64,000 nucleotides of DNA from Karstenula rhodostoma CBS 690.94 (GCA_010093485.1 MU001504.1:503769-567768); one strand, 5' to 3'; positions 34,108 through 45,901 are shown, numbered from the stretch's first letter. Numbers and translations: made by a program. The notes: generated by a model from the sequence alone, not told the origin.

Positions 34108-34893
34108 CTACAAAGAGAGGAACGCGCCGCCGACGGCCACCAAGCCCATGGCGAGCCCGTTGACAGCCATCTTGCCCTGGCCAGCGGTGAACTGCGGCGG
34201 CAGAGTGGACCTCGTGCCCGTGGGGACGCCCGTGCCAGACGAGTGCGAGTGCGGCGCGGTGTGGGAGCCAGGTGCGGACGTGGTGCCGTTGGTAGTCGGG
34301 TAGGGGGCAACCACGACCGGGTCGGACCTGTGATTTTGGTCAGCTTGCTACTTTCTTTCTTCTCTCAGTCTCAGAATAAGAAGATACGTACGAGATGTGA
34401 TAGGTCGTCGTGACCACGATGGGGGTCTCCGGCGCTGAGGCGGTCACGTTCGGGGCCCAGGGCGCGGAGGTGGGATTGACGGGCACCACGATTGAGGAGG
34501 AGAGAGCCGGGGCCGGGGGGGTCGGGCCAATGTTTGAGGGGAGGATGATGACGAGGGAAGAGTCCTGTAGGTGGGTTAGTGGGGTGCGTGGTGTGGTGGG
34601 GAAGGAGCTTACATGGGGCTTCGTGACCGTCACCGTCGTGGTGGTGAGGATGGTGGTTGTCACGCAGGCCGTGGTGTTGTCGGCGTGGCTAGAGAGGGTA
34701 GTTAGTAGACGTCTTGATAGTCATGCTGTCCAAGGGAGCGACCGGCGCATATATCATGGCGAGGGAGCGAGCGAGCTTGTCGCCGCGAACAGAACCATAT
34801 GCAACAGTTTGAGGTAACTCACTCCGAGTCCTTGACACCCGCCACAGCGAGTGCCATCTGGCCAACCATCACGAAGAAAGTAGCGGGCTTCAT
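34108..34893 (-). CDS. Small GPI-anchored-type surface protein
   Basis: Four exons: 34893-34823, 34688-34613, 34564-34392 and 34327-34108; 179 residues. It has an N-terminal signal peptide (MKPATFFVMVGQMALAVAG), a short segment with one Cys (NTTACVTTTILTTTTVTVTK), a long Thr/Ser/Pro-rich region suited to O-glycosylation, and a hydrophobic C-terminus (NGLAMGLVAVGGAFLSL) after small residues, as in GPI-anchor signals. The TACVTTTI-type start is common in fungal cell-wall and secreted proteins of unknown function. Role: probably a cell-wall or plasma-membrane-attached glycoprotein; adhesion or host contact cannot be judged from sequence. The four small exons join with family-like phase and a total of exactly 180 codons, which supports the model. 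I do not recognise orthologues. Confidence 0.75.
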
Positions 34894-36660
34894 TGCAGCA
34901 ACGATTGAAGAGCTCGGAAGTGACAGTGTAGCCTCGAGGGAAAGAGAAGAGAGTGTTGGTGACGAGCTGTCAATGGAAAGACTGTGTCGAAAAGAAAAGT
35001 AAAGAGAGTCGATGTGAAGAAGCGGTCGCGGAGCCGGTCGACGTTGTTTATATAAAGGCCACGGCACGGCGCACGTCTGCCTTACAAAGCGGCGCGGGAA
35101 GCGAGCAAACGCCCACAAAGGCGCCATTCACCTGAGAAATTAAACTGCCATTGTTGATTGTAAGCGGGGTCTGGTTATGGTTGCCCAGGCACGCCTGGTC
35201 GGACTGGCCTCGAGTTGTTTGCTGGCCGTGCGACGGCGTGCTACGCGTGCTCGTGGCAGATACATAGCTTGCCGTTGCGATAGGCTCGTGGGGGATGAGG
35301 CAATCAAACAGAGTGTTGGGCACGGCATGTCACGATGTTGGTACTTGGTGTTGGGTTTGACGGAGCTGGTACGACAGTGCCACACGACAGGTACCTGGCT
35401 GACTGCAAGGACGTACGCTTGCAATCATAGTGGCAGCGAACGAAATGAGACGTCCCCTTCAATGGCATTGTTCGGCGATTGATACCAGTAAGGTTGCATG
35501 GACATGTCCGAACAAAGAATTGAGCTCCCTGAGCCCAGTACCATAGACATTGTAGATGCCATACCCCCTCTTGCATCCAACGTCTTGCAAACACCTACCC
35601 ACGCTGCGATTCCAGCACGTTCGCCATCGTGACCAGCTTGCTCGTGCTACGCCCCTGCGTGGCTGTATCACTCCTTTCCCTGTACGGTCGCACAGAGCTG
35701 AAACGGGGATTGGACACATCTTCGTGGCCTAGGTAGCGCTGTGTCCTGTCCCTTTTCTGGAACTGTTCGCACTTGTGCTCACGCGATGTCTGTCACTCTT
35801 GATGAAGCGGTTGTTCGAATGGACGATTATCCTCTCAGTCGGTCCTTACCACTTGTCGCTTTGAAATTTGCTGGCGTGCTATGTTACCTCACCCGTGCCA
35901 TCAATGGGATCAATGTTCTGGAGTACCTACTCAATTGGTTATAACTCAACGGCCAGCTCCCTTCACACCTCTTCTACCACGAACGCGGAAACGACGGCTG
36001 GACGCCGACGTTGACCATCATATCATTGCTTGAAGCTGTTGCTGCGAACGGGGACACAACAACACAAACTTACAAAGACACGTGGGTATCAAATCCCACC
36101 ACCGAGTCTGGCACAGGACGCCGCTATTCCTGTCTTTCGTACCTTGCATCCACCTACCTTCTATCTCTCTTCACCCCCAGCCCAGCAGCATGTACCCAAC
36201 CCACCCGCATCAGCTTCGTCCGCCACCAGCCCTTACAACCAATGACCCTCCAGAGTCCCGACCTAGTTCCTCGGCCCAAGTCTTCGACGTCCGATCCGAC
36301 GTCTACGCGAAGCCGCAGATCGCGCCTAACAAGGGTGCCCCGCGAAAGCCGCGACGGAGGTGGCCCGAAACGGTAGTGCCTAGGCACGCGTGCCGCACCG
36401 CCATGTGAAGCGTACCGTGTGATATAAACCGGCTAGCATCGCGTCGCAATGGTCTGTGTTGCATCTGCTCTTGCGATGGTTGTTGCATGCATTCAATAGA
36501 GTGTATCGTGTTCCATTGTTTCTGCTGTTCGCATATTGTTAGTTGAGCATTTAGGAAAAAAGTTACCCCGCGAACAAGTGGTATCATAACATCTTGAGGC
36601 ACACTGCATACCTACCTACACGAACGTACACGTCGTGAGAAGCAGAAAGAGATATCCACC
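34894..36660. other. 1.8-kb intergenic region
   Basis: No gene accepted. Several overlapping frames of 60-120 codons occur. One starting with ATG 36190 ends in a basic KPRRRWP stretch and could be a small or broken gene, but nothing supports it beyond openness. The remainder includes the promoters of the divergent genes at 34893 and 36661. Confidence 0.4.
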
Positions 36661-37408
36661 ATGGCGGCCCCAGCGAACAAGAACATCAAAGACCTAAACG
36701 GCAAATGGTCCATTGTACGTTCTACCGCCGCCCTTCCCACCCGCACCCACCCGCACCCCTCCATCACTAAGCCCTTCCCTAGAACAAAACCCACAGCGAC
36801 TCCACCGACCCCGTCCTCGCCCTCCAAGGCATCGGCTGGATGACCCGCAAGGCCCTGGGCATCGCGACCGTGACCCAGCACACAAAAATGTACACCAAGA
36901 CGCCCGAGGACAACACCGCCGCGGGCGACGTCATCCACATCGACATCGACCAGATGGTGACCGGCGGCCTCAAGGGGACGTCCGAGCACCGTGCCCTCGA
37001 CTGGAAGTACCGCTCGCACTCGGACTGGCTGTTCGGTGAGGTGCAGGGGCGGACGCGGCTGACGACGCTGGAGGCGGTGCGAAAGGAGGCGCAGGAGGCG
37101 GGGGGTGTGACCGCGAGCGATGCCGAGTTTGTGACGCAGGGGTTCTTGGCCGAGACAGAGGAGGGAGAGACGATTGAGGGCTTCGTAGTTAATGACGGGA
37201 AGAAGTGGACGGCGTGGTGAGTTGATTCGTCTCCGAGGCTTTGTTTATCAGGAAGTCGACTGACAGTATGTGCAGGCAGATCTGGGGCTTTGCGACGGTG
37301 AACGGGGAGAGGTGGCTTGTGCGGAGCTTTGCGGTTCGGAGGAAGGATAAGGATGAGGTTGTTAGGGTGAGGCTGTGCTACGAGTGGGTTGGAGAGCTGG
37401 ATTCGTGA
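36661..37408 (+). CDS. Lipocalin/fatty-acid-binding-like protein
   Basis: Three exons, 36661-36714, 36783-37216 and 37276-37408; 206 residues. Sequence starts with LNGKWSINKTHSDSTDPVLA, in which G-x-W plus a following hydroxyl/acidic stretch resembles the first strand of lipocalin or cytosolic fatty-acid-binding barrels. GIGWMTRKALGIATVTQH, LDWKYRSHSD, GFVVNDGKKWTAWQIWGF and RWLVRSFAVRRKD alternate in beta-strand fashion. Similar proteins are widespread in Pezizomycotina and are described only as lipocalin-like or hypothetical. It has no signal peptide, so a cytosolic small-ligand carrier is a reasonable guess. Its stop lies only 78 bp from the stop of the convergent RFC2 gene. Confidence 0.75.
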
Positions 37409-37486
37409 GCGAGAGGGTATATGGCTGGTGTTTGTAGAGCGTCCAATACAGCCTGTGAAGCTTGAAGCAACTCATTGTGGAGCTGC

Positions 37487-38790
37487 CTAACCCTGGCACA
37501 GCACCCCGCTGATCCGCAGTCCCAGGTCCAATACAGCCAGATGCTCGTCTCCTCCATCCCCTAATCTCTTGTCTACCTCGCTGAACAGACCCGTGATCCT
37601 CATCTTCTGCAGATCGCCCACCCGCTCATCAAAGAGCACCCTCTCGTACAGTTGACCAACAGTTTGTGCCGCACTCCATCCCTCTGCTATCATATCCTCG
37701 ACTACCTTTGCGATTTTGTTGTACTGTATTTGTGATTGGGAGCCGGGGAAGATTGCGGATGTGAGCGATTCGAGGGTGGTCTCGGGGATGACGCCCGCGA
37801 TCTCTGCGATGTGCACCTTTGAAACGGCAGCAGCGGAGGGAGCGGTCGAGTCAACGTCCATCTCATCGTCATCATCCACCACAGCGCGTGTCTTCCGCTT
37901 GCCTCCTGCGGCGCTCTCTTTCTGCGCCGCGCCCACCAGCCGAGCCGCAGACTGCAGAAACGTGATAGCTTTCCTCAAATCGCCCTCTGCAACACGCACA
38001 AGCTCCTCGCTCACCCCCGCATCGAGGTTGACGCCTTCCAGCTTCGCAATGTCTTCCACGCGCTTCACCGCATTCCCCTGATCCAAGCTCTTGAAACGAA
38101 ACTTCGAGCACCGCGATGCCAGCGGGTCAATAATCCTCGTCACATAGTTGCACACCAAGCAGAACCTCGTCATTTTGCTGTATGTCTCCATTGTTCTCCT
38201 CAGCGCGCTCTGCGCATCCTGCGTCATGCTGTCTGCTTCATCCAGCACGATAATCTTGAACGGTGGGCACGGATACCGATCCCTGTACCGCACCTGCTTG
38301 AAGCCTCCTTCTGCATTCTCATCCTCTACAGTGATGTTGTGCGTCGGCGCACTCGAGAGCTGCTGTCGTGCGAAGTCCTTCACTTTCGCGCGTACGATGG
38401 AGATACCGCGTTCATCGGAGGCATTGAGCTCGAGCACGCGCGTTTTGATGAGCTCGGGACCGTAGAGCTGCTTCGCCAAGGCGAGGATGGTGGAGGTCTT
38501 TCCGGTGCCGGGAGGGCCGTAGAAGAGCATGTGCGGGAGGTTGGTGGACTGGAGGGTGCGGGAGAGTATTTGGATGGTATTGTCTTGAGCCGTGACTTCT
38601 GAGAGCGTCTTTGGACGGCTGGAGATATGATTAGTATCGCAACTTGCATGCGATGTAGCTTCGGCAGGTCTCACTATTTTTCCACCCAAGGTTGTAATCG
38701 GCTCGTGTCTGGTTTGCTTGTGGGGGCTTTGGATGAACTGGCCTGCGCAGCTGCCGCTTGTCGCGCTTTGACATTGAAGAAGTCCGCCAT
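37487..38790 (-). CDS. RFC2: Replication factor C subunit (RFC2-type)
   Basis: Two exons, 38790-38675 and 38618-37487, with a 56-bp intron; 415 residues. The first exon gives MADFFNVKARQAAAAQ and ends LQPWVEKY, joining RPKTLSEVTAQD, the classic RFC start. Walker A is GPPGTGKTS, Walker B is VLDEADSM, and the RFC boxes ELNASDERGI, CNYVTRIIDP and SRCSKFRFK are intact, including the arginine finger in SRC. The C-terminal collar domain has an acidic insert (VVDDDDEMDVDS) common in filamentous fungi. The protein is one of four small clamp-loader subunits that open and place PCNA during DNA replication and repair, and it also serves in checkpoint loaders. Closest by memory to yeast Rfc2 (human RFC4). 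The genomic frame stays open upstream of 38618, so a one-exon call to about 39000 would give a false N-terminus. Confidence 0.95.
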
Positions 38791-39286
38791 GATAGGAATT
38801 CGTGTGACCGGAGTTGATGCTTATGGTAGTGAGGATGTGGAGCAAGATGTTAAAGTGGAACGCGCGACGCGTACGAAATGGCAGTCGCGCTCGCGCGTTC
38901 ACGTTTGGTGGTCTGTGCATCCCTCTCCATCTTCCATCATCATGCATCCATGGATGTTCGACCTTTTCGGAACAACAAACGAGATTCGACCTTGGTATAA
39001 GCACCTCAATTAGCTAAGTGCAATGGTCATACAAGGGTTTTTTTTTTCTTTCAAATATATTCCATTAGAGGTATAAAATATCTGATGCCATGATAGTATG
39101 CATACCCTCGCGCTTCAGTCAGGCCATGTCCCACACATCCCAGCGCTATACACACCCTTTAACGCCTCATCACCACACCCCATCACCAGACTAACTTTCC
39201 ACATCTCAAATAGAGAGCAGGACAAGTACAGGATCGATCGAACGCAAACGAGGACGGCGAACCTAAGAAGTAGCTGCAGAAAGATA
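38791..39286. other. Intergenic, RFC2 promoter and NPL4 3' end
   Basis: 496 bp between two minus-strand genes. A T-rich tract lies near 39039-39060. No coding evidence. Confidence 0.45.
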
Positions 39287-41286
39287 CTATCTTCCCTTCA
39301 GGCTAACCCCCTTGACCCTCTTAGCTAAGTTACTTGATTCGGAGTCGGAGCCATTCGATGACCTCCGCCCGAGGACGCGTTTCGGGGGGCGCTCACCAGC
39401 TTCCTTGAGAATTGTCAATAGCGTCGCCCAGCCGCCTGAGTGCTGCAGCTGTAGCCCGTCCGACAGATCGTGCTCTGAGGCGACCTTGGCCAAAAGCGCT
39501 TCTTCGTCCTATTTGGGTCATTGTTAGCGGTCAGCATAAGGCAGAAGGGGGTTGGGTTATACTTTTGCGAGGATGCCTATGCCATGAAGGAAGGTGAGAA
39601 GGTGGAAATTTGAGACGGCAGTAAGCCCGCTGGTAGTGTTGAGAGCCAGCCCGTTTGCTTTCGCGTTGAGCGCCTTTGATAATGATCCAAACTCTTGTGC
39701 CTCGCCCATAGCTTCTCGGTTTTCGATGGGGAACTTGGGGCCTGTGAAGAGAGGATTGGGTTGGTTAGGGAAGCCGTGTGTTAGAGTGACGAGCAGGTAC
39801 TCGACGGGGAAAGCAGGTTTCGCGTTTTCCTGCACGTTTGCTCCATATTCGTTCTTCTTTCGGTAAAACACCTCCGGAATGTATCTCGCACGGTTGAGTG
39901 CGTCGTTGTCATCTTCCGATTGCACAAGCATAACCGATGGCTCTGCAGACGGCTCGATGATGTCCGCCTTGACCATCTCTACGGCTGAGTTTGACGCTTG
40001 ATATGCAGCGATACCGATCTGTCCCTCCGCATCACCGCTCACCACACAAGTCACGAAGTTCGACCCGAACTTGCCCGTCTCGCTCCACTTGGTCGGTCGG
40101 GGATACTTCGCCTGATAACGTGCCGCGAAAACGATCTCGAGCGAGGATAGAAAGTAGGAGTCGATATGGCGCTTGCATACCACACTGCCATCGCCTTCTC
40201 CGGCGTCAATCAAATCAGTGAATATGACGCCCACTCTCTGCAGCCCACATTGTTGCGCCAGCTCATCAACATCCTTCTCGTTATCCCAGTCGCCTAATGA
40301 GATTCCGTCGGCTTCGTTGACTTGTGGTGGTTCGTAGATGGCCTCTACAACGGCCTTCGTTCCTAGCGGTACCTCGGGGTACTCTTCGTATCGGCCGTAT
40401 AGGAAGCCTAATCGTTGGGAACCGGTCGTCCTCCAGAAGTTGAGCAGGTCGTTCACAAGATCGAAGGACGCGAACTCGACGTGGTCCACCATGCGGAATT
40501 CCTGAGGCTGCAGCGAGATGGCACTGGGTTGACACTTTGTGCAGATGCCTTCAGGAAACGGCTTATGGCCTGACGGACAATCTGGCCGCACGCGGTAATA
40601 CGGCTCGGTCAACGGAGGCATATACGAGGTCCCACTCTCTGGCTTGTTCTTTCCCGCGTTGATCTTCCGGAGGTACGAGTGGAACGAAAGATGCTTGATC
40701 TTCTTGTCTGCCAGAAACTCCAGCGCATACGGCTCCAGCGGCATGCAATAGTCGCACATGCCCTTGGGTCCATGTCGGCACATCTTTTGGTCCAGTTTTC
40801 GCGCTATCTTGCCGTCAAGCTTGTCTAATCTGTCATCGAGCGGAGACTGCTTGACCACCTCCCAAGGATTCTTGATCAGCTGTGTAGGCGAGCCGAGGGG
40901 CACGGAGGGCACTTCTGAGGAATCGACGGGCTTGCCATTCAGGCGTGCAACGCCGGTGGGCGCTTCGGAGTGGCCATTCGAGACGGTCGTCTGCTCCTCG
41001 AAGTTGAGGAAGAGCTGGTCGCCATGTCTGGGCAAGATGTTAGCTCTGGAGGCCAAGTACGGCAAGCTAACTCCTACTTGAGGCCGACTTGATTGAAGGT
41101 AATGCCCCTCAGCGTGCTTAGCTTGCGAGCATCGCCACCATGCGGTTTGTTGCTGACGGTTATGCTTGAGAGGTCGACATTGGAGGGCAGCTTCTCTGCG
41201 AGCTGGGGTAGCACGTCGGGAAACGCGGTCGCGGCATCGACAGTGAGTCGGAACTGGCCCTCTTTACTGACGAACCGGAGAATCAT
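39287..41286 (-). CDS. NPL4: NPL4, Cdc48 cofactor in ERAD
   Basis: Three exons, 41286-41078, 41027-39563 and 39508-39287; 631 residues. ATG 41286 ([18 protein letters not shown]) opens a ubiquitin-like N-terminal domain. The NPL4 zinc-finger region follows with [12 protein letters not shown] and [17 protein letters not shown], separated by [11 protein letters not shown]. The large MPN-like domain starts at [20 protein letters not shown] and contains [13 protein letters not shown] and [11 protein letters not shown]; like other NPL4 proteins it is not expected to be a catalytic protease. The tail is Ser-rich and basic. With Ufd1 it forms the adaptor that brings ubiquitylated substrates to the Cdc48/p97 unfoldase in ER-associated degradation and other extraction steps. 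It is head-to-head with SEC66, another ER-membrane process gene. Confidence 0.95.
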
Positions 41287-41760
41287 GGTGCAACTACTGC
41301 GTTGGGCTCTCAAACAGTGTAGTCGTATGCGCAGATAAGCGGCGGTGCACAAAACAGACACAGCGACGCGCAGGTAAAAGAGAGGGGCAGCAGGCAGCTG
41401 CGGAGGCGTGTTGGTGAATGCTTGTATGCTAGGTAAAGGCGAACGGGCCGTGGAAGGCCGCCGAATGATGACGCGCGCGGCGGTTTGCAGGGGTGCGCTT
41501 GCTAGAGAGTTTCGGCGGGGGACGGACGAGAAAGGACAGATGTACACCACAAAGCCGAAGCCCAACGTATCGCGCGCAGCAGCGACAACCACCACGGTTT
41601 CCACTTTCCCTACCGACGCCCTTCCATGCCACTGCCGCTCATTTGACCCTCTTCCCACGCCGCGTCTCGACCTGTGTCACCCTAACTTATTCAATACCGC
41701 GCCCACTTGCGCCCAACGCACACCCAACCCTAGCCGTACCGACTGCGCACCACCGCAACC
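41287..41760. promoter_or_regulatory. Shared promoter region, NPL4 / SEC66
   Basis: 474 bp between divergent start codons. Open frames cross it on both strands but lack ATGs that improve either protein. No specific ER-stress element was confirmed by eye. Confidence 0.45.
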
Positions 41761-42544
41761 ATGTGGCCCTTCGACGCCGTCGACTGGGTGATGCTCAGCA
41801 TCCCCATCGCCTACCTCTTCATCCTCGTCGGCTCGCTCTACACCTTCAGCAGCATCTACCGCAAGCGCAAAGCCTACCGCGCTGCCTCGCTCGAGCCCTG
41901 GTTCTCGCAGCACCTCCAACGCGATGTCTACCTCTCGCTGCTCCACCAGGAAAACCCCAAGGTGCCCGACTCCATCCTCAAGGCTGCGCTGTTGCGCCGC
42001 GCAACCGAGGACATCTCCAGGATCATCCAGGTGCGCAGCCAGAAGCAGGCGCTGCAGGTGTTGCTGCAGCGGGGCAGCGTAGGCGACGATCTGTGGCAGC
42101 GGTTCCAGCGCGCTGAGAAGGAGATTGAGGACGAGCTGCGAGACGTTGTGCAAGAGGTACTTTCATCTCGACCCCCGACCGCGCAACAATGCAACTAACG
42201 ATCCTCAGGCAAACGCTTTCGCGCCCAACTGGGGCCAGTCCATCTTCCAATCCGCATCCGAGCTCTCGCAGAACAACCTCCTCCGGGAGCGCCTCAACGA
42301 GATCCTCGCCACCGCTGACTCCGAGCGGCAATGGTGGGACAAGCGCCGATCGGAAATCCAGGCCGAGCTGCTGGGCGAGCTAGATGCAGACAAGACCAAG
42401 AGCCCAACCGAGGGTAGCGTGGCAGGAAGCATCGCGGGTAGTGTTAGGGGCACAAAGACAGCTAGCGATGATGATGCGGTGTTGGTAGAGAGCGGAGGTC
42501 CTGCGGAGAAGACAGGCAAAGGGAAAAAGAAGGGCAAGAAATGA
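41761..42544 (+). CDS. SEC66: SEC66/Sec71, ER translocation subunit
   Basis: Two exons, 41761-42156 and 42209-42544, with a 52-bp intron; 243 residues. A single membrane anchor lies near residues 9-32 (WVMLSIPIAYLFILVGSLYT), followed by IYRKRKAYRAASLEPWFSQH, RDVYLSLLHQ and ALLRRATEDISRI, the conserved Sec66 core. NAFAPNWGQSIFQSASEL and a QWWDKRR helix come after the intron, then a Ser-rich acidic region and a Lys-rich end (KGKKKGKK). Sec66 (Sec71) is a subunit of the Sec63 complex that drives post-translational protein import into the ER with the Sec61 channel and BiP. Length and topology match filamentous-fungal orthologues. Confidence 0.92.
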
Positions 42545-43000
42545 GATGATCGATGGCTAAGATAGTGAACGAGGAGAAGCTTTTGAACCTATGAAGACGT
42601 AAGTGGAAGTGGATGCTTGGAGACCCGTAGATATGAGGGTCTCGATTATTCCGTCATTGCATTGCCGGCGTTACGGTGTTGCGGCATAGGATTCGGCACA
42701 ATCCAGGAGGCGCTTTAGATACTCAATCCTTGAATGAATACCTTCAAGCCCTTACTCGTATCCCGTCAAGTATCGCCCACCGAAGTATGACTTACGAGGT
42801 CCAGCTCCAGTCATGTGCTCTGGATCATTCACTTGATTTAATTGCAATGCTATAACGCCACGGACCCACTTGGACCCAAACAGCCAGTATGATACACGCT
42901 GTCGCGCTGACGATAGAAAACCATGTCGTACACCGGATATACAATCCCCCACGATACTCCCATCGTCCTTTCTATATTTCCTTCCAACTCTGCCTTCTTT
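42545..43000. other. Intergenic between convergent genes
   Basis: 456 bp between the stops of SEC66 and the Vps3844-domain gene; holds both 3' ends. No gene seen. Confidence 0.45.
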
Positions 43001-44283
43001 TTACTTCCTCGCCGGGCCACTGACACCAGCACCAATGACGCTAGGCAGCTCCTCGCTGCCAACCGAGTACAACAGACCAATTCCGCCAGAAATGAGGAAA
43101 GCGAAGAGAACACCGCTGGAGACAAACAGCCAGAACGGGATCGAGACATCCTTCTTCTGGCAAGCCGGTCCGCCCCAGTAGGTAGTCTTCTTGTGCTGCT
43201 CCATGCCAGTGTCACCCTTGTCCACAACGGTAGGCTTGCACATGCAGCCATAGCAATCAGCACGCTCTCCCTTTTTGCCCTTGTGGAGAACCCCGCAGGA
43301 ACCGTGGCCAGAGCATCCATTCGTGGCCTTTTTGCATGCGGATTCCGACTCAAAGCAGCGAGGGAGGATGCCGAGGGGCGCAGTGGTGTCGTTGCCTTCA
43401 GTCATCGCAATGACCGGGAAGTCCTCCATATCACTCGGGAGCTCAGGGTTAGGTGATGTAGCAGGCTCAACACTAGTAAGAGACATGGGCGCCTCCAAGG
43501 TGGCTCTTTGGTAGCCGCCGTAGGGGTTCGCAGCACGCTTAACGTTCGAGGATGACGGTGGCATAACAACCAGTGTTACTGCAAAACGGTTCTCCTCGGG
43601 AGCTGTCATCAATGAAGAGATCATGTCACCAAGCGCCTCGACGCTGGGCTTGGCCATCTTGTCCTTGCTCTTAAGATCGATGCGGAGAACAGTGAGGTAG
43701 TCGTTGAAGAGTTCGGGCTGTCGGAGCTCAGACAACTGGTGGTCGATGAACTGGTTCGAGTTGTATGTTGCGCCCTTGGGATCTGACTTTTGAGGGAGGG
43801 ACTGGGCTTGCAGGATCATGTCTTCAATCAGGTGCTTGTTATCTGACGCGGATGGGGGATTCGCTATCGTGAGGGTAGACGACCACAACTCGGGGCTCTT
43901 AATCATGGCTGGTGCGAATGTCAGCTCCTGCACGTTTGCAAGCCTGCGATGTGCATACCCTCGACATCTTCCACGCCTTCTATCCACACCAGCGCGTGCG
44001 CCTGCGTCCGGTCTGCGGCCTCCCCACCAAACAGCTTTTGATGCCTGCCCCCGAAGGCATTGATCTGCTTCAGGCTCTCTTCGCTGCGCGTCTTCTCGAT
44101 CGAATGGAACCGCGACAGGCCCAGCCGCTGGGCAAGGATTAATCGGGCTGTCGTTGCGTCGACGGTCGTGGCTGCCTGTGGCGACGTTCTGGGGACAGGG
44201 TCGAATATGTAGACATTGCCTTGCTGCGCTGCGGATGCGGCGCAGTACAGCGCGGATGTGATGAAGCCCCAGGAAAGCTTCAT
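43001..44283 (-). CDS. Vps3844-domain ER membrane protein
   Basis: Two exons, 44283-43959 and 43908-43001; 410 residues. The start is MKLSWGFITSALYCAASAAQ, a signal peptide. The lumenal part includes YIFDPVPRTSPQ, LILAQRLGLSRFH and HALVWIEGVEDVE. The C-terminal 130 residues are Cys-rich and EGF-like (CKKATNGCSGHGSC, CYGCMCKP, WGGPACQKKD) and precede one membrane helix (IPFWLFVSSGVLFAFLISGG), matching the fungal Vps3844/DUF3844 C-terminal domain. Function is poorly known; the family name links it to vacuolar sorting. The intron placed here (50 bp, donor GTATGC, branch CTGAC, acceptor CACCAG) is the choice that restores frame with a good branch site; other splices are possible. Head-to-head with the next gene, 299 bp apart. 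Confidence 0.85.
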
Positions 44284-44582
44284 GGTGGCGAGCGTGATGG
44301 ATGTGGGCGTGCTGGAGCTCGGAGTGAGGGCCAGACGTCAGTAGTCAAGGAAGCTACGACCGTCACCCGCGGGACTTGGCGGGCCCTTCACTCCGATTGC
44401 ACGACATGAACCATTTGCGCCTATAGTTGTTCTGCAAACCACCACAGCTTTCGCTATTACTATTACAACCCAGGCGCACTTTCATCCTACCCTCTCGCGA
44501 CCAATCCACTCCATGTTTGCTCGCGACAGCACCCTCAGCAAACTGCGGTAGTCTTGCCCTCCCCGCCTCGCCTCCGCCGCCC

Positions 44583-45901
44583 ATGTTCAAGCCGCAAGTC
44601 TTCCGGAGGAGCTTTTCACTCTTCAGGCGCACTCCGACGTCTACAGTCGTCAAATCGGTCTCCCAACATGGAAACGAAGCGATAAGGATACAGAGAGTCC
44701 GCATCCAAAAACGCGTCTTCACCACATCGTGAGTCCGCTGCTACGAGCTTGGCCTGCGCTGTCCTAACTACTGCCCAGGCGTCTTGCGGGCTCCGCAGTG
44801 GTTGCTGTAGGCTTCTGGAAACTGCTCGACTGGCTGAACGAAGAAATAGAAGATGAGGAAGAACTGCAGCAGCAGCATCGGCGCGCGCGACGGCCACCTA
44901 TTCCAGGCGAGGACGCGAACGACAAGGGCGGACGCGAGATAACAGACGAAGAGGAGGGCGAATGGGAGGAGCAAGACGACGAGGAAGAGGAGGACGAGGG
45001 TCTCATATTCTTGCCTACAGGATTCTCGCGACCCAGACCAAGAAGCTATTACAGAGGTTCCGACCCGGAATGGCAAACATTTGTTCGATTGGCACAGGAT
45101 CGGCCGCGAGTGGACAAGATTAGGGGGGAGTTGGTTACAACAGTGCGAGACTTGGCCACAAAGAATCCTCGTTTCACCTTTCTTCTCGGCAAGATCGACC
45201 CTACCAAAGGATCCATATGGATTGAGGTCAAGTTCCCGGACGGGCCACCTTTAGAATACGAGCGTCCTGGAATTCAGCTCACGGAAGACCTCACCTTCCG
45301 GAAAGCCACACAAATGGTTGATTCGCTACATCACAAAAAACTAGCAAATGTGCTCATGCCGACAGCCGTTGCAAACTCGGTGTATTCCGATATGAAAATG
45401 AGGTTGCACGCCTCGTGGCTAAATCTCAGAAAGTACGCGGGTTTTGAGGTAAAGCAATCGCCAGTGCAGAACATGTTCAAAGGACTGCCTCCCTCTCCTG
45501 GAATGCCAACCCCCACAACGCAAACGCCCGTTGCTCCTTCCACGCCAGGAGCACCTGCTGCAGCAGACGCTGAGAAGCAAGCCCAACCTCCATCACCATC
45601 CCTGCCTACGAATCCCACTCTTGAGAAGTTGGGGTTGACGCTCCCCGATCCCGGACAAGCCCCAACCATGAACCTCGCCTACTTCCGCTTGATGTTGATG
45701 AAGTACCGCAAGCCCATGGCCATCGAGCCACCACGCGGGACGTTCCTCGTAACCGGCCTGGTCGAGATCATCGGCGAAAAGGCAAAGATGACCCTGGACG
45801 TAACCGCAGTATATGACCCCAACATGGCGAAATACGTCATGCTCAATTCGCGAGCCCGCAGCATGACAAAGTACAAGCAGCAACCGAGGGGTGGTCCATG
45901 A
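44583..45901 (+). CDS. Conserved fungal protein, probably mitochondrial
   Basis: Two exons, 44583-44728 and 44779-45901, with a 50-bp intron containing CCTAACTACTGCCCAG as branch and acceptor; 422 residues. The N-terminus is basic, Ser-rich and without acids (MFKPQVFRRSFSLFRRTPTS), like a mitochondrial presequence. A hydrophobic stretch follows (GSAVVAVGFWKLLDWL), then a strongly acidic coiled segment (DEEEGEWEEQDDEEEEDEG). Conserved blocks seen in Aspergillus relatives include a YYRGSDPEWQTFVRLAQD block, WIEVKFPDGPPLEYERPGI and NLAYFRLMLMKYRKP. Pro/Thr-rich sequence separates the two globular halves. I recall only hypothetical annotations; an inner-membrane-anchored protein facing the matrix or intermembrane space is inference. 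Confidence 0.8.

Noticed and set aside
36190..36408. Small basic ORF ending with KPRRRWP stretch
   Set aside because: ATG present but short, no partner exons or known motif beyond basic residues.
42923..43456. 177-codon plus-strand frame opposite the Vps3844-domain gene
   Set aside because: Shadow of a clearly conserved minus-strand gene.
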